Assembly (NCBI GenBank): GCA_035772785.1
Contig: JAOCPU010000009.1
Coordinates: 804,593 to 868,592 of the forward strand
Reading direction: 5' to 3'
From: Phlebiopsis flavidoalba
Taxonomy: Eukaryota > Basidiomycota > Agaricomycetes > Polyporales > Phanerochaetaceae
DNA: 64,000 nt
A program made the position numbers and the translations under genes. The notes beneath the pieces were generated by a model. That model saw only the letters and a list, made by a program, of their open reading frames with translations, did no database searches and was not told the DNA's origin. How positions within the stretch are numbered: position 1 is the first letter of the stretch; each line of letters opens with the position of its first letter. Of the stretch, positions 10,940 to 22,213 are shown piece by piece.

Positions 10940-12808
10940 TCACAGCACGGGTGGTGTGAAAAGCGGTACAAGTTTACCAACCTTACAAGTTCCACAGCCT
11001 GCGCATGATGTCAGATATGCTTCGGCTCTAAGGGTTGAAATAGCATACTGACGGCATTCGTCGCGGTTTGATGGATTTACTATAGCGTCCGTAAAGCTGT
11101 TGAACTGGTCAGAATCTGGATGGCTGTTCGGACACCTCAACATACACTTTTGCACAATGGTCACACTCTATTCCGATTTCAGAAAGTACAAGCAAATGAG
11201 AACAGCTTGTGAACACTTTACCCCATTCATATGGATAGTTGATCTCGTAGTTGTGTCTTGTCTGATAGCGCTACGTGAGTCATTCGCGAAGGTTGTGTAT
11301 TGTACAACTACTCACACTGACGACGATTTCGGGTCTTTTTCTGGTCACTTTTGCTGCCCTGTGCGACAGAATAAATGTATCATACACCTAGGGAAGTTAT
11401 CCCGATAGTAATAACTTACATGCTTTGAAGGCCCTGCCGTGTCCTTCCTTGGGATCCCCGTTGATAATCCAACAAGCCAAATGGCACCTACAAAGATATG
11501 TAAGTCATACCGCAAAGACCTTGAAGAATACACACATTTCGTGAGACAAAGTATTTCGTATTCGCTCTGTGCGGTAACGTAACAAATCAGCAAGACAAAA
11601 TCGCGTGTCATCAGTACCTCTTACCATCACAATCCAAGACTTTCGTAGCAAGTTCAATCTCCGTTGTTTGGTGACCCGTCGCGCGAGCTGTAGCGAGAAT
11701 TAAGGACCCTGCCGTGCTGGCCTGCAACTTCAACGGGCATACTAACCGTCGCCAACGCGCTCTACCAGCAGTAGTAAGCAGTCGGTTGCTCCATTTCAGT
11801 GCGGTCTCCTCGGGAAGCCCTCCCTTGAAGACGGACTGGTTCAGCTCACTGAATAGCTTTTGAGCATATGTCTCGCGTCTCTTTTGCTCAGCAGCTTGTA
11901 AGGCCTTCTTGGAGATGCGTGGTGCTTTTCCTTTCTTCGTCGGGCTCAAAGCACGCGTTGTCCGTGATTTCAAAGGTGGCTCAGAACCAGAGTCGGAGTC
12001 ACCCGAGGGTTCGTTGAGTCGTGGCTCAGGTGTCTTCGCTTCGACAAGGAGCTGGGAGATATCACTAGTTTTCTGTGTTGAGTATAGTTGGGGCCACTCT
12101 TGCTCGGCCGCGGGTGCGTATGCCATGGCTCCAGGCTATCTGGAAGACTCTTGGGATTGGCCTTGGTGTCGACTGCGACATGAGGAGTTAGATCCCTGGA
12201 TGTCTGAGAGTCGTCCGTGATAGTTCCGGAACGATTCGTGTCGCATAGAGGGACGTGAACCTTTAATCAGCCTCTTGAGACGAGGAGCAGTTGAAGGTGG
12301 AGGTGATTCTTCGAGTAGCGAGATGACATGATGCCTCTCTTCAAGGTCAGAGTCAGACCCTCCGTCTTCTTCGGAAGAGCTAAGCGTAAGGTCTATCACT
12401 TCGTTTTTTATGGCTCGCCTTCACTGGAGAATAGAGCAAAGGGTCCATGGGGTTTTCGTCAGCCGTTTTCATCCTCTGACGACGATATCGAGACCACACG
12501 GGGGAACACATCGGCCATTTTTGCACCAGACGCAGGCAAAGAAGTAGCTGGCGCTACCAAAAATCTTGGCCTTGTAGCCTTCTGCCCAGAGTCATCTGTT
12601 ATTCGTCCAGGTGTGGGTTTCGAAAAACACGAGCTCGGTGAGGTCCACTGGTGGGTATTCCACAGCGGTGAGTATGCAAAAGACATATAATTTAGCATAG
12701 CTACAGCCAGGTTACACTATATCATTACTTACGGAACGGAGAGGGTGCAATGTCGTCGTCATCAGAGCTTATGACAACCACTTCTGTGGCCGGATGAGCC
12801 GGTTTCAT
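10940..12808 (-). CDS. SprT-like zinc metalloprotease (GCNA/Spartan-related), frame broken
   Basis: Likely a nuclear protease for DNA-protein crosslink repair. The start at 12808 (MKPAHPATEVVVISSDDDD) opens a long acidic, serine-rich disordered region with several SSDDD/SSSEED-type clusters, which resemble SUMO-interacting motifs. The SprT domain begins AQKLFSELNQSVFKGGLP, with KWSNRLLTTAGRARW and ELATKVLD. The active site HEMCH is split by an intron (11.5 kb): HE plus the first bases of M, then CHLACWIINGDPKEGHGRAF. Next come THNYEINYPYEW and a four-cysteine ribbon, CDHC ... LYGRYSKSIKP ... CGTCKVGKLVPLF, interrupted by three introns. Translation stops at 10942-10940. One base is out of frame near the DEC codons in the ribbon. 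All zinc ligands of the protease site (H, H, later H in EGHG) are present. Confidence 0.92.
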
Positions 12809-13367
12809 CACTACGATTTAACGCGGTAATGCGATTTGAGTGAGGCTAAAGCCAGTCGCCGAGAGAGTGAATCTGGGAGTAAGACCTCCTGAGTCTAAGC
12901 TGTGACGAGCGTACTTTGTGCACAGATACTATGAACGAACCAGACGCGACATTCGAGCCCAAGTCGCGCCTGTAGGTCACGGTCACGTGTGGGACCCCGA
13001 AACCCGACCCCCCAATCATGCTACACGAGCAAAGCTTGTGCATGATCCACGATGGCTCTGACTAAACTGTATTTGAGCCGGAAATATACTGCACTATAAC
13101 CAGAAATTTGCCTCGCAGCATCGGTCGTGAGGAAAGGGGTGTATTAGTGTTGGACGTCGGGTAAAAATAGCTCCAGTAGAGGCGCAGGCTTGTGTCGGGG
13201 GCACGCGCATGAAGGGTTTAAACGTTGTTCGCTGTTGATATACGATGATAGTAGTGTACATATAATCGTGAATACGAGCATGGCTACATGATACAATGCG
13301 CTATCTAAATCATAAAGTCCAGGAATCCCCGCCTTGGAGTCTAATACTTGTCTGCAAAAAGTCCGAA
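12809..13367. other. Intergenic, nothing recognised
   Basis: This lies between the start of the SprT-like gene and the 3' end of the first GH16 gene. No reading frame with family resemblance and no repeat was seen. The part next to 12808 is the presumed promoter of the protease gene. Confidence 0.45.
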
Positions 13368-14928
13368 TCATGACGCTTGGTCGTATATCTGCACATATTG
13401 ACTTCCCCAATCTGCGAGCAAGGGGTCAGCGATGCCCATATGCAAGAGGAACCGTATAGCTCACATGCTTCCGTAAAGTTTGCTCCGGGGTTAAGGACGT
13501 AGTCTTGACATTGCGCGACACCGGTTATTTGCGCTTACAGCTCTTGATCCTGACCAGGTACTCCCGCGAACCCCACACTGCAACCCGCCCAGTCACCCAC
13601 TGGATCTTTGATTTGAGCCGCCTCCTCAAAAGTATAGCAAACGGAAAGACGTACCAGAGTGTGATGTCGAAGATGGCTTGATGATCAGAGAAAAAGGGTC
13701 GAAGGCTTACAGCTGGAAGCGGGGAAGCGAGGCCATCGGGGTTGCCCAGGAACTGGGTCTGCGGAGCATTGGCAGTTATGTCTGAGGGAATCGAGTTTCG
13801 TGGGAAGAACCACACTGCGATGCCTGTGTCGTCCCATTTCACTACAAGGGGGCTCAGCTGGGCTCGCTCCGGGACATCAAGGTGCTTACTAGTATACACG
13901 CCTCCTCCGTTGTTGTTGAACGCCGCTCCGAAGGAGTTGGTTTGGCTGGCCAACGGATACCGACGCAACCAGCGTTGCAGTGGTCAGCAGCAGCACAGTC
14001 AGTGCCACGTCATAACCGACGAGGGTGCCGCTTATTCCTAAGCGTGGATGGGTTTGAGCTCGATAATGAGCAACCTGGACTGGTATGAAGTGTCGCCTGG
14101 TTGTTTGTGTAGTCGTGAACACCCATAATTCGCGATTGAACGGTCTGAAATGATGGGCACTGACACCATGATGACGACGCACCTTCAACAATATCGATCT
14201 CTCCTCCTGCTGGCCAGTTAGGTCCAGGCATCACATCCGAAAACGCCGGCCACGTTCCACACCCAGTAGGTATGTGTACGGAGTCCATCACAAGCAATGC
14301 CCCCTGTGTATGTCCTCTGCGTCTGGATCCGAATGCTCTGACGCGTACTGGAAACCTGGGGAGTGTCTCCACGCGCATTACAGCATTTCCGGCGCTGTTC
14401 ACTTCTATAAGATTAGCGGATTTCTGTAGGTCCATATAGTCAGTAACTGTTTATTGACGGGAGCCGACTGACGCATACCGCAGTATTCATCGTATTCTCG
14501 TCTACATATGGGTCACAAGACCATTTGTCAGGTCGCCCCCAGTGGTAAAAACCCCAGTCGTCGAAAAACGAGGTGCCTTGCTGCATAAACGTGTAACCTG
14601 AGGCGCTGCAGGTAAAAGCAAATGCAATGCACGCACGTAAGTCTGCAGCAGCTTCCACGATGACGTGTGATGCGGAAGACGAAGCACTCGGGCTCGGTGA
14701 TGTTCCCGTTTGCGATGTAGCTGTTCCCACAGGGACCTGCGGGCGACGTGCTCGTACCACCGCCCTTAGTGTTGGTCCCGTTGTTGGGCAGCAGCCCCGG
14801 CGATGGAGAGTTCACGCAGTACAATCTTGGCGTTCCCTATAGCCGCGGGCTGCTGTGCGTCGTTGGCGAGGATGCCGCGGACTGACAGGCGTACGTCGCG
14901 CGCAAGGCCTGCACCGCGTTTGAAGACA
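13368..14928 (-). CDS. GH16 beta-glucanase (laminarinase type), tandem copy 1
   Basis: A family 16 glycoside hydrolase, expected to cut beta-1,3 or mixed beta-1,3/1,4 glucans outside the cell or in the wall. The catalytic signature GGEIDIVEG (E-x-D-x-x-E) is intact near 14.2 kb within [12 protein letters not shown]...[12 protein letters not shown]. Other family blocks are [98 protein letters not shown] and the end [14 protein letters not shown] with the stop at 13370-13368. The N-terminal part is a YCVNSPS-type Ser/Gly/Asn linker before WKLLQTY and FFDDWGFY. The start is uncertain; the ATG at 14928 is a candidate. Several frame changes look like indels plus introns. A second copy lies immediately upstream on the same strand. 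Confidence 0.9.
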
Positions 14929-14999
14929 TTACGGTGAGCGCGCGTGGCGGCGCGTGCGAGTGATTCCGAGCCGCGCGTGAGTAGGCTGGCGTCGGCAGA

Positions 15000-15976
15000 C
15001 CTGAGCGAGATTGGCGAGGAGAATATATAATGAGGGGGGTGTGAATGTACATCGTACCCAGAGATACGGAGGAGGATGGTGTACGGAAGGAGAGGAGGGA
15101 TTGGTTAGAGGAGAGAAGCCCGGAGGCGCAGCCGGGTATATGGAGTGGAAGAAGAACGTTCTCGCAGCGCCGCACCGGTGGAGTCACTCGAGGCGTGCGC
15201 GAAAGACCCTCGTTGGATGGTCTCCTGGGTTATATGTGAGAATCCGGATTAAAGCGCAAACGTGTCGACGGAACGTCTCTGGTGTGTCCGGCTGCGTTGG
15301 GGATTTGGGCCTCGAGGTTCTATCATTAGCGGCTGGCAAACACAACGCAAATCTGTATTCAATCCCAAGATCAACAAAGCTTGTTCATCCAACACAAGAA
15401 CGTACCCCGAGACAAAATGGCCGTCCAGAATCTGATTGTAAGCTTTGTTCATGAGATCGCCAATTCGCCTCCCGGCGATGGCATGCCGGTTCAATGTCCT
15501 AATCGTGGTATGGACTTGAAGCTTGAAAGCTTACTGGGAGCAGGATAGCAGGTTTCGAGGAACAACAAGTCATAATCAATTATCATGCATAGGTTGCTTG
15601 CTGAAAAATTGAGAGTTTTGAATGAGCAGTTGATTTACTGTCGATTCCGAGATGGACATGGCTGAGCAACAAATGCGCACCCGAGTCGGACGGCCGCCTC
15701 GAGGGTTGCAATCATACTGTGAGGACCCCGAACACTCGCTACCGCAGCGACAGTGGGGATATGCTCAAGTTGCCATCGAGCTCGCTCCAAATGACGCAAA
15801 AGAGATTGTTACACGTATGATACACTACACAATACACTCTATAAACATGTTCATAAGAACCCATTAGATAAGCATGCAAGACGTTATGTCGTAAGTCGTC
15901 ATGTGCGTATATATCCAAGCAACCGACAAAATCCATCCCAAATAATCGCGCAGCGTCCCCAGGTATCCAGCCCCGG
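15000..15976. other. Intergenic between tandem GH16 genes
   Basis: This holds the promoter and uncertain 5' end of GH16 copy 1 and the downstream region of copy 2. A TATA-like ATATATAA lies at about 15023-15030. No other gene family was recognised. Open frames at 15011-15454 and 15652-15867 have no resemblance I can name. Confidence 0.4.
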
Positions 15977-17600
15977 TTACGAAGTCTGATAAATCTGCAC
16001 GTACTTGACTATCCCAGTCTATACAAATGGATGCTTGAGTTGACATTGTTTTTTCTGCGTGAAAGGCGTGATTTACTTACAGGCTTCCGTGAAGTTAGCA
16101 CCGTGTTGCGGACCCAGTCTTCACACGTTGAGGACCCTGTGAGGGCAGCGCAACTTTGATCCTGGCCGGGAATGCCTGAGCCGCTCCACACACCGCCTTG
16201 CCCAATCGCCGCGCCTGCGGCAACACGCAGGCAGGCCAAAATCAGCATGAGGCTGTAGCGGTGAGCCAATAATAGTAGACGCACCAGAGGGTCGTATCGA
16301 AGATGGCCCGTGAGTGTGTGTTTGAAGAAGGTAAACGGGTTACAGCCGGCTGCAGGCCAGAACGTCCCAGGGGTGTACCCCACTTATCGGGCAACGGAGC
16401 GTTCGGTTATATCTGTAAGGGATGGAGTCCCGGGGAAGAAGTATATAGCAATCCCGGCGTTCGTCCCATTGCACTTCGCGAGCGTCATGAGCTGTGAATT
16501 TACCACAAATGAAAGGGGTTCGACTCACTGGCATACACGCCACCCCCGTTGTTGTTGAAGGCAGCGCCAAACGAGTTCGTGCGTCTGTCGCGGCCCGAAC
16601 ATCCACAGCCCTGGTTTCCTGTCTGCGCGGCAGCGCAGTTGGTGCCGCCGGACGACTGTACCGGAGATCCCAGAGTGGAGGAGCTACTACTCGTGAGATG
16701 AGCAGCCGGGGTTGGTGTGGATCGTTGCTTGATTGTTGGTGTAGTCGTTCACGCCTGGAGAGAACCATCAGCTTGCGAGCAGTAGAAAGTCGAAAGTATG
16801 TACGCGCCTTCTACAATGTCTAATCTCTCCACCGGCAGGCCAGTGTTGGTCCATTGCTCCAAAACGCCGGCCATGTTCCGCATCCTGTCGGGCATATGCA
16901 CCGAGTCCATGATGAGAAGAGCGCCGGTATATGTCTTTGAGTGGGTAATACGAATGCTCTCGGGCGAGTATTCTGGACTTGAGGAGTGGTCTCGACGCGC
17001 ATGACTGCATTATCCATCGCTGTTGATCTCAACGAGGTTTGCAGATTGCTACAATGTGAAAATGTTATAATCCGCGATGTCAGGGCTGTGAGACGGATTG
17101 AGGACATACTGCTGTCTTCTGGTCGATGTAGGTCACGATACCGTTAGTGGGATCGCTGCCAGTGAAGAAGTCCCATCCCGAAAAGAACGAGTTGCCTTGC
17201 TATTGTGTATGTCTTTATTGTGAGATACAGCGAGCACCAACAAGGCGGGGTTCACTCACGTAATTCTCAAGGATCTTCCATGGCGACGAAGCTGCAGAGG
17301 TCGGAGTGGAAGAGGCGGACGCAGATGCGGTCTTGGTCCCGGACCCGGCAGCACTCTTGGTCGATGCGCCAGACGAGGTCGGTGAGGCGGAGGACGAGAC
17401 GTGGGCTTGTACCGTTGCCGCCACTCGCGTTCGGTTCCCATTGGTGAGACTGGAAGGCGAGTTGACGCAGTAGACGCGAGCCTTGCTCACGTCTGCCGTC
17501 TCAGAGATTTCGGCGGCGAGAATGCCCTGGAAGGCCCCCCACAAATATGGCGCAGATCACGAGCCAGACCTGAGCGCTGCGCTTGACGGCGTGTCGGAAT
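15977..17600 (-). CDS. GH16 beta-glucanase (laminarinase type), tandem copy 2
   Basis: Paralogue of the gene at 13.4-14.9 kb. An N-terminal GILAAEISETADVSKA is followed by YCVNSPSSLTNGN and a Ser/Thr/Ala linker, then SSPWKILENY. The catalytic core reads [29 protein letters not shown] and WPAGGEI; one extra base near 16821 shifts the frame, after which DIVEGA completes the E-x-D-x-x-E site. Further blocks are SSTCEDWVRN and the last exon YWDSQ, an extra G, then YVQIYQTS with the stop at 15979-15977. The order matches copy 1 but the nucleotide sequence is well diverged, so this is an old duplication and not an assembly repeat. The N-terminus is not resolved; minus-strand open frame continues to about 18.0 kb. 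Confidence 0.88.
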
Positions 17601-18499
17601 GCGCGCGTGTGGCTGCACGAGCTATCGATTCAGAGGTAACCTCCAGAAATCCGGCGTGGGAGCTGGTCCTGAGCAGCATGGCCAAAAGGATACGTGCGGT
17701 CCTGCCCCCCCCACGTGCGGCGAGTGGCGAGGCGGAGGCGCATTCTTTTGAGGGCACCCCGACCGCACCGAGGGGCCGGAAGCGGGGGTAAATGACAGTG
17801 GGGGTAGAGTCAGCGACCGCAGTTGCTGCCCCGCCCATTGGTAGAGTGGCAGTGAACCCAGATCCCATCGACCCTGCTCGAGGCGACTGAGGCTCAGAGC
17901 CCTAGGTGTATGGTTCACGTTAAGGAAAGGACAGCGCTTCAGCGTACATCTTGTTGTGGCCTGGAAAAGAAGGAATAGATTATGTGTTGGCACAAAGCTA
18001 GGCAGCAAGATACCGAAAGCGGCCACGGTGAGGTCTGACACAACGCCGTACCGCGGTCAGCGGGGCACGCGATACTCACCTTGCCATCACTCGGCGAACT
18101 TCTTGCCCCGAACGGCCCAACCAACGCGCCCCGCCGAACCACGCACCGGCCAGCTTGCACACCACTTATCTTTACTCACGGCTGCAGCAAGCCTGTTCTG
18201 CTGAGGCCGACATAGGCGTCGAGTCCTCCTGTCTCATTGCATGGATGATCCAAGGCTTTTCTTGCCGCCCCCCCCCGTGGGCATATCGCTCCAGACTTGG
18301 GCAGCCGCGCGCGGACAACTTAGGACGAGCGTGCAAACGTTGTGAAAGGTCGTTGTATCAGCGTAGAGTAGCGTTTACCCGGCGTGGGCAAGATGCACAC
18401 GGAATCCACACAGTGAGATATAGCTGTCTAATAGGGTTCGGAAATCGGAGAGGAAAGACAAGAGCTTCCGCTTCTCTCCCTCGCGGCCAGAGTCAAGGG

Positions 18500-18570
18500 T
18501 CTCTGGGAAATGTGTTGAAAGTCATGTCATTGCGTCTCTGGGAAATGTTTTCCAAAGTCATGTGCATGTG
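18500..18570. repeat. Two-copy imperfect tandem repeat (~35 bp unit)
   Basis: TCTCTGGGAAATGTGTTGAA at 18500 recurs as TCTCTGGGAAATGTTTTCCA at 18535. Each is followed by AAGTCATGT. Only two units are present, followed by a short GTGCAT repeat. No function is suggested. Confidence 0.7.
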
Positions 18571-19149
18571 CATGAGAATGCTTCTGGACTCAGAAGAAGA
18601 TGCTCTGAGCGTCACCGAAGAAATCAGGGCAGAAAGCTTCGTCTGGATGTCTTGAGACATAGCGGTTAGATTTTCTTCTTGTTGATTCAAAGGGGGAAAC
18701 ACGACCAAGCTGGGTATAGACGTCGGCGAAACCACGGATCGGCCACGATCTTGGGTTCAAACGCGATTCAAAGAAACACTTCTGCCTCGCAACCCGCGAA
18801 TGTATTCCTAAGAGAAGCCATTCCAAACCACAGCCACCCACGAACGTGTCGCGCCGGTATGTGAAGATCATAACAGGCCTTATACACGAACTCAGATAGA
18901 AAATGCATTTCCCGCTGTCCACTCGACTTTCGTCTCTCCCTGCGAAAAAAAATGTACTCGCGTTTCCATCCGGAGTACTCCGGAGTTGTGGGCAAGATGA
19001 TCCAGTGCTCACTTTCACTGAATACTTCTCTACCTCTTCGAAATGCTATTGTAGGACTATCTCGATTCAACTAGTGAATATAATATATTATGTTTTTAGA
19101 AGTTCAGTAATTATAGCAGTTTCTGCTGTTCACGTCTCTCCGCTGATTC

Positions 19150-19174
19150 ATCCTACACACAAACTGTGTAGGAT
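19150..19174. repeat. Perfect 10-bp inverted repeat (hairpin)
   Basis: ATCCTACACA, a 5-nt loop CAAAC, then TGTGTAGGAT. It lies in AT-rich intergenic DNA. No T-run follows that would mark a terminator; it could be a small mobile-element remnant or chance. Confidence 0.7.
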
Positions 19175-19839
19175 CACAGAGAGACTCGAGATATATCATA
19201 TATGTATTGACCGTTACCAATTGGTGAAACGAGCTGCCAAGGTGTGACGACACGGTTGCCAAATGCGGCTTGTGTGGATGCTTACATAAGCCGAATCCCG
19301 GAGTTCCAGCTCAGCGCGACGCGCGACACAGCCAGGAACTGTAGCGGCAGGGCATGATCTACCACTAACTCCCAAAGCGATCCGCCACGTAGGGAAAAAA
19401 AAATACTGAAAAGTAAAAAAAGAAGAAAACCGGCCATTTTCGTTCGAGAATGGGGGGGGGGCCGCCGAGTGGACGACGGACTCCATGCCCCATGGACTCC
19501 AAGAGCGCACGTTACCGTCGTTGGAAAGCATCTCGATTCAGCCTCGTACGCCCCAAAAGACCCCTCGAAGTTATCAAGGGGCGAATGGCTTGACCGGACG
19601 CCAGCTGATGGAGAGGGGGACGAAGGTTGAGCTAAGCCTGCTCATGGGGGGGAGGGGATGAGGAGGCGGCAGGCGGCGGAGGTGTGGTTTAACGATTGAG
19701 GAGGAGCAATTAGCATACCTCTCGCAAGAGAGAAGAAGCACATGTCAGCGTTAAAGGACAACATCGCCGCGCGCCATGGTCCTCCTCGTTATTCTCTCGT
19801 CTGAATGCGGCCCTATTCGTTACTACACGCGCGACTAAC

Positions 19840-22213
19840 TTGACATACACAAGACCTTATTACAGGGCTTTCCCCCGTAAGTCAACTCGACATGTACCTA
19901 TCATATATACCCTACTAACCTCACTGCGGTCAGTTGGGGTCTATTATTAGCGTATCTTAGGCTAGGCCACACCCTTCATTGACATCTATTGCACAAGCTC
20001 ATATAGCGACAGGCTCACTTCCGTTCACTTCTACGAGAACATTTGTCATTATTCTCAACTAGCCATCTTTTTTTTCGCTGTCGAGCTACCCATATTCTCT
20101 GAAAGCTAACTATGGTCCCCAATAGTAGACTCGTTATTCTTTCCTTCCATAGGTCCGCCGCAAATCCTGGATCGTTATACCCATGCAACTAAAATTATTG
20201 GCCACTCTCATGCTGGTTATATCAAACTCCAATGCCGAAGAATTCATGAACCATGTCAGTAACAGATCCCGAAAATCTCAGGCGTGAACCAGTCTCAATG
20301 ATACGTTAGCCTTCAGAGCATTTTTATTCGCTAATCTTGTGGCGTTCACAACGGCTTGTTACATTATCGTCACCCACACAAGGTAGACGGTCGAAACTTT
20401 GCCCTGTTGATGGTTTTTTGCGTTTATTTCATGCTTTTTATAAGATATCGCGCTATGTATACTGGAACGGTATTTATGAAGGGCATTTCGTCCGGCTTGC
20501 TCATTCTGTACACTCACACGACGATTGTTGGACAGGCTGGGCTCTTACTCTACTCTCACAAGGATAACTTACCATACGCCCAGCAACTTGCCAGACCATA
20601 GGGCCCTTAATACCGGCTATTTCGCGTCCTTTCTTTCACCGTATTTCTTGCTTTTAATAGCGAGTCATTCTCGTTACGTCTTGGAACGAATGTTCTATCA
20701 TTCGTCGTGGTGCTCAACTTGTCGCTAGTCAGAGATGGGGTGTTCCGCGTCTCTATTTGAGCACGTACATGCAATTCTGTGCCGCGCTCTCCTTCGCCGT
20801 TTACTGTCTGGCTGTTGTTCGTCACACGAGGCATGCTTCTCATGATTTTAAGGCACGCCGCTGTTTCTCATCGTTTACATATTGCTTCGTAGGATAAGGA
20901 GTCCCGTTGTGAGTTGACTGAGGACCTCTAGCATCAAGGTCTGTATACACCACAATGTGGAACATCTGACAAAAGCAAACTTAGACGTATGTTGCCGCCG
21001 CAAAAACTGTTGCCGACTACTCGACTGCTGATGTCTGCAAAATCTAGATGTATCACGGTTTCCCTCTGTCTTTTACACTTGTTTGCAAAAAAATCGGCTG
21101 GGTGGCCGTAATGACGCAGCAACGAGATCAGCTCAAGGCGTGCATCGCTGGTCGAGAAGGGTCAGTTGCCTCGGGACGAGAGGACTTGGCCATCGCTGTC
21201 CTCATCGACTTTTCCGTTCCAGATGTTCGCCGGTTGGGTCGCAGGACGGTGGTCTCGAGGCGAGAAGCCACTACGGCCATGGATGCTCGCGTTCTGGCCC
21301 CCCGACTCATCCTGCGCACTCATTGCCACGTTGACACGTGTACTGGTTCCCGAAGCCTTCCAATCTCCCTAGGACTTCCTTACGTGCTGCTGATCATACA
21401 AACCGTGTTATCGTCTTTCGACTTGGGTACGTCTTTTTTTGCTCTGCCAATCATACTTGGCGTATCTCCATTTCAATCAGGACGGTGCAGTTTGGAGGGA
21501 TTTCCGCTTTCCCACACAAAGGATCGCAGATCCGTTGTCGGTGGAACCTACATTCTATGACAGTGCGTGACATGACCCTGACGGGTCGTTCCAATGTATT
21601 CTAATGAAAATGCATAGCTCCTCCGCTACCTTCACCGAAACCTTGGCGGTACTTGGCCGAAGGTTTTTCGTTCTCAAAGGTTTGAAAGACCGCGCTCAGT
21701 TGCGTAGCAAAACTGGTCTAATTCCTGCGCAGGCGCCTATCCGACTTGTTTCCACTGCTTTGCTACCTGTACAGATCAAAGTTAACAAGGATTAACGGTT
21801 TCAAAGGTACTGCGCCAGCCGCTCCGCATTTTTGTCCACCAAATTAAGCGAGCAGTAATGCTGAACGTCTTTTCGCTTGCTGGACGCGTGTCTCCGACAC
21901 AGGGAAAGAACGCTATTGACACGAACTCGGAGGTCGGGCATGCGTGAATGCATCACCCGAACGCTAGATGCGCACGTCCCAATACCATTCATATCGCGCG
22001 ACTGTTGCCCCTCGGTCTTGGATTTATCTCTTTGTCGATTCATCTAACCACACTATTGATCACCTACCGCAAATGGGCAAACTGCAAGGTACGTATATTT
22101 CCTCGTGTCCACTCAGAACCAGGACGGACGAGAGACCGCTCAATGATACGTCGTTATATACAGAGCTTTGTACCACCCCACCCAAATGGACGACTATGTG
22201 TCTAAGATCATGA
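19840..22213 (+). CDS. Acetyl-CoA transporter, SLC33A1/AT-1 family, heavily frame broken
   Basis: A multi-pass membrane protein that imports acetyl-CoA into the endoplasmic reticulum in characterised relatives. Family blocks appear in order across frames: LLQGFP (about 19.86 kb), LWSPIVDSLFFPSIG and RRKSWIVIPMQ (20.1-20.2 kb), NAEEFMNHV, GWALTLLSQ then NTGYFASF (20.5-20.6 kb), NDAATR, LAIAVLIDF, QMFAGWVAGRWSRGEKPLRP (21.2 kb), VGGTYI, NLGGTWPK, FFVLKGL (21.67 kb) and a last exon ending near 22213. The block RGEKPLRPWMLAFWP is diagnostic for this family. The start is not resolved. This is the most damaged gene in the window: several segments differ from family expectation by substitutions as well as indels, so a decaying copy cannot be excluded. 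Confidence 0.82.

Larger units (their letters stand above)
17601..19839. other. Region without recognised gene
   Basis: About 2.2 kb upstream of GH16 copy 2. Open frames on both strands (for example minus 18590-19018) show no family motif. It contains a short tandem repeat (18500-18570), a perfect hairpin (19150-19174), and A-rich and G-rich homopolymers at 19390-19460. The part next to 17.6-18.1 kb may hold 5' exons or the promoter of GH16 copy 2. Confidence 0.4.

Noticed and set aside
13368..17600. GH16 repeat as an assembly duplication
   Set aside because: The copies differ throughout in nucleotide sequence, linkers and intron content; only protein motifs are shared.
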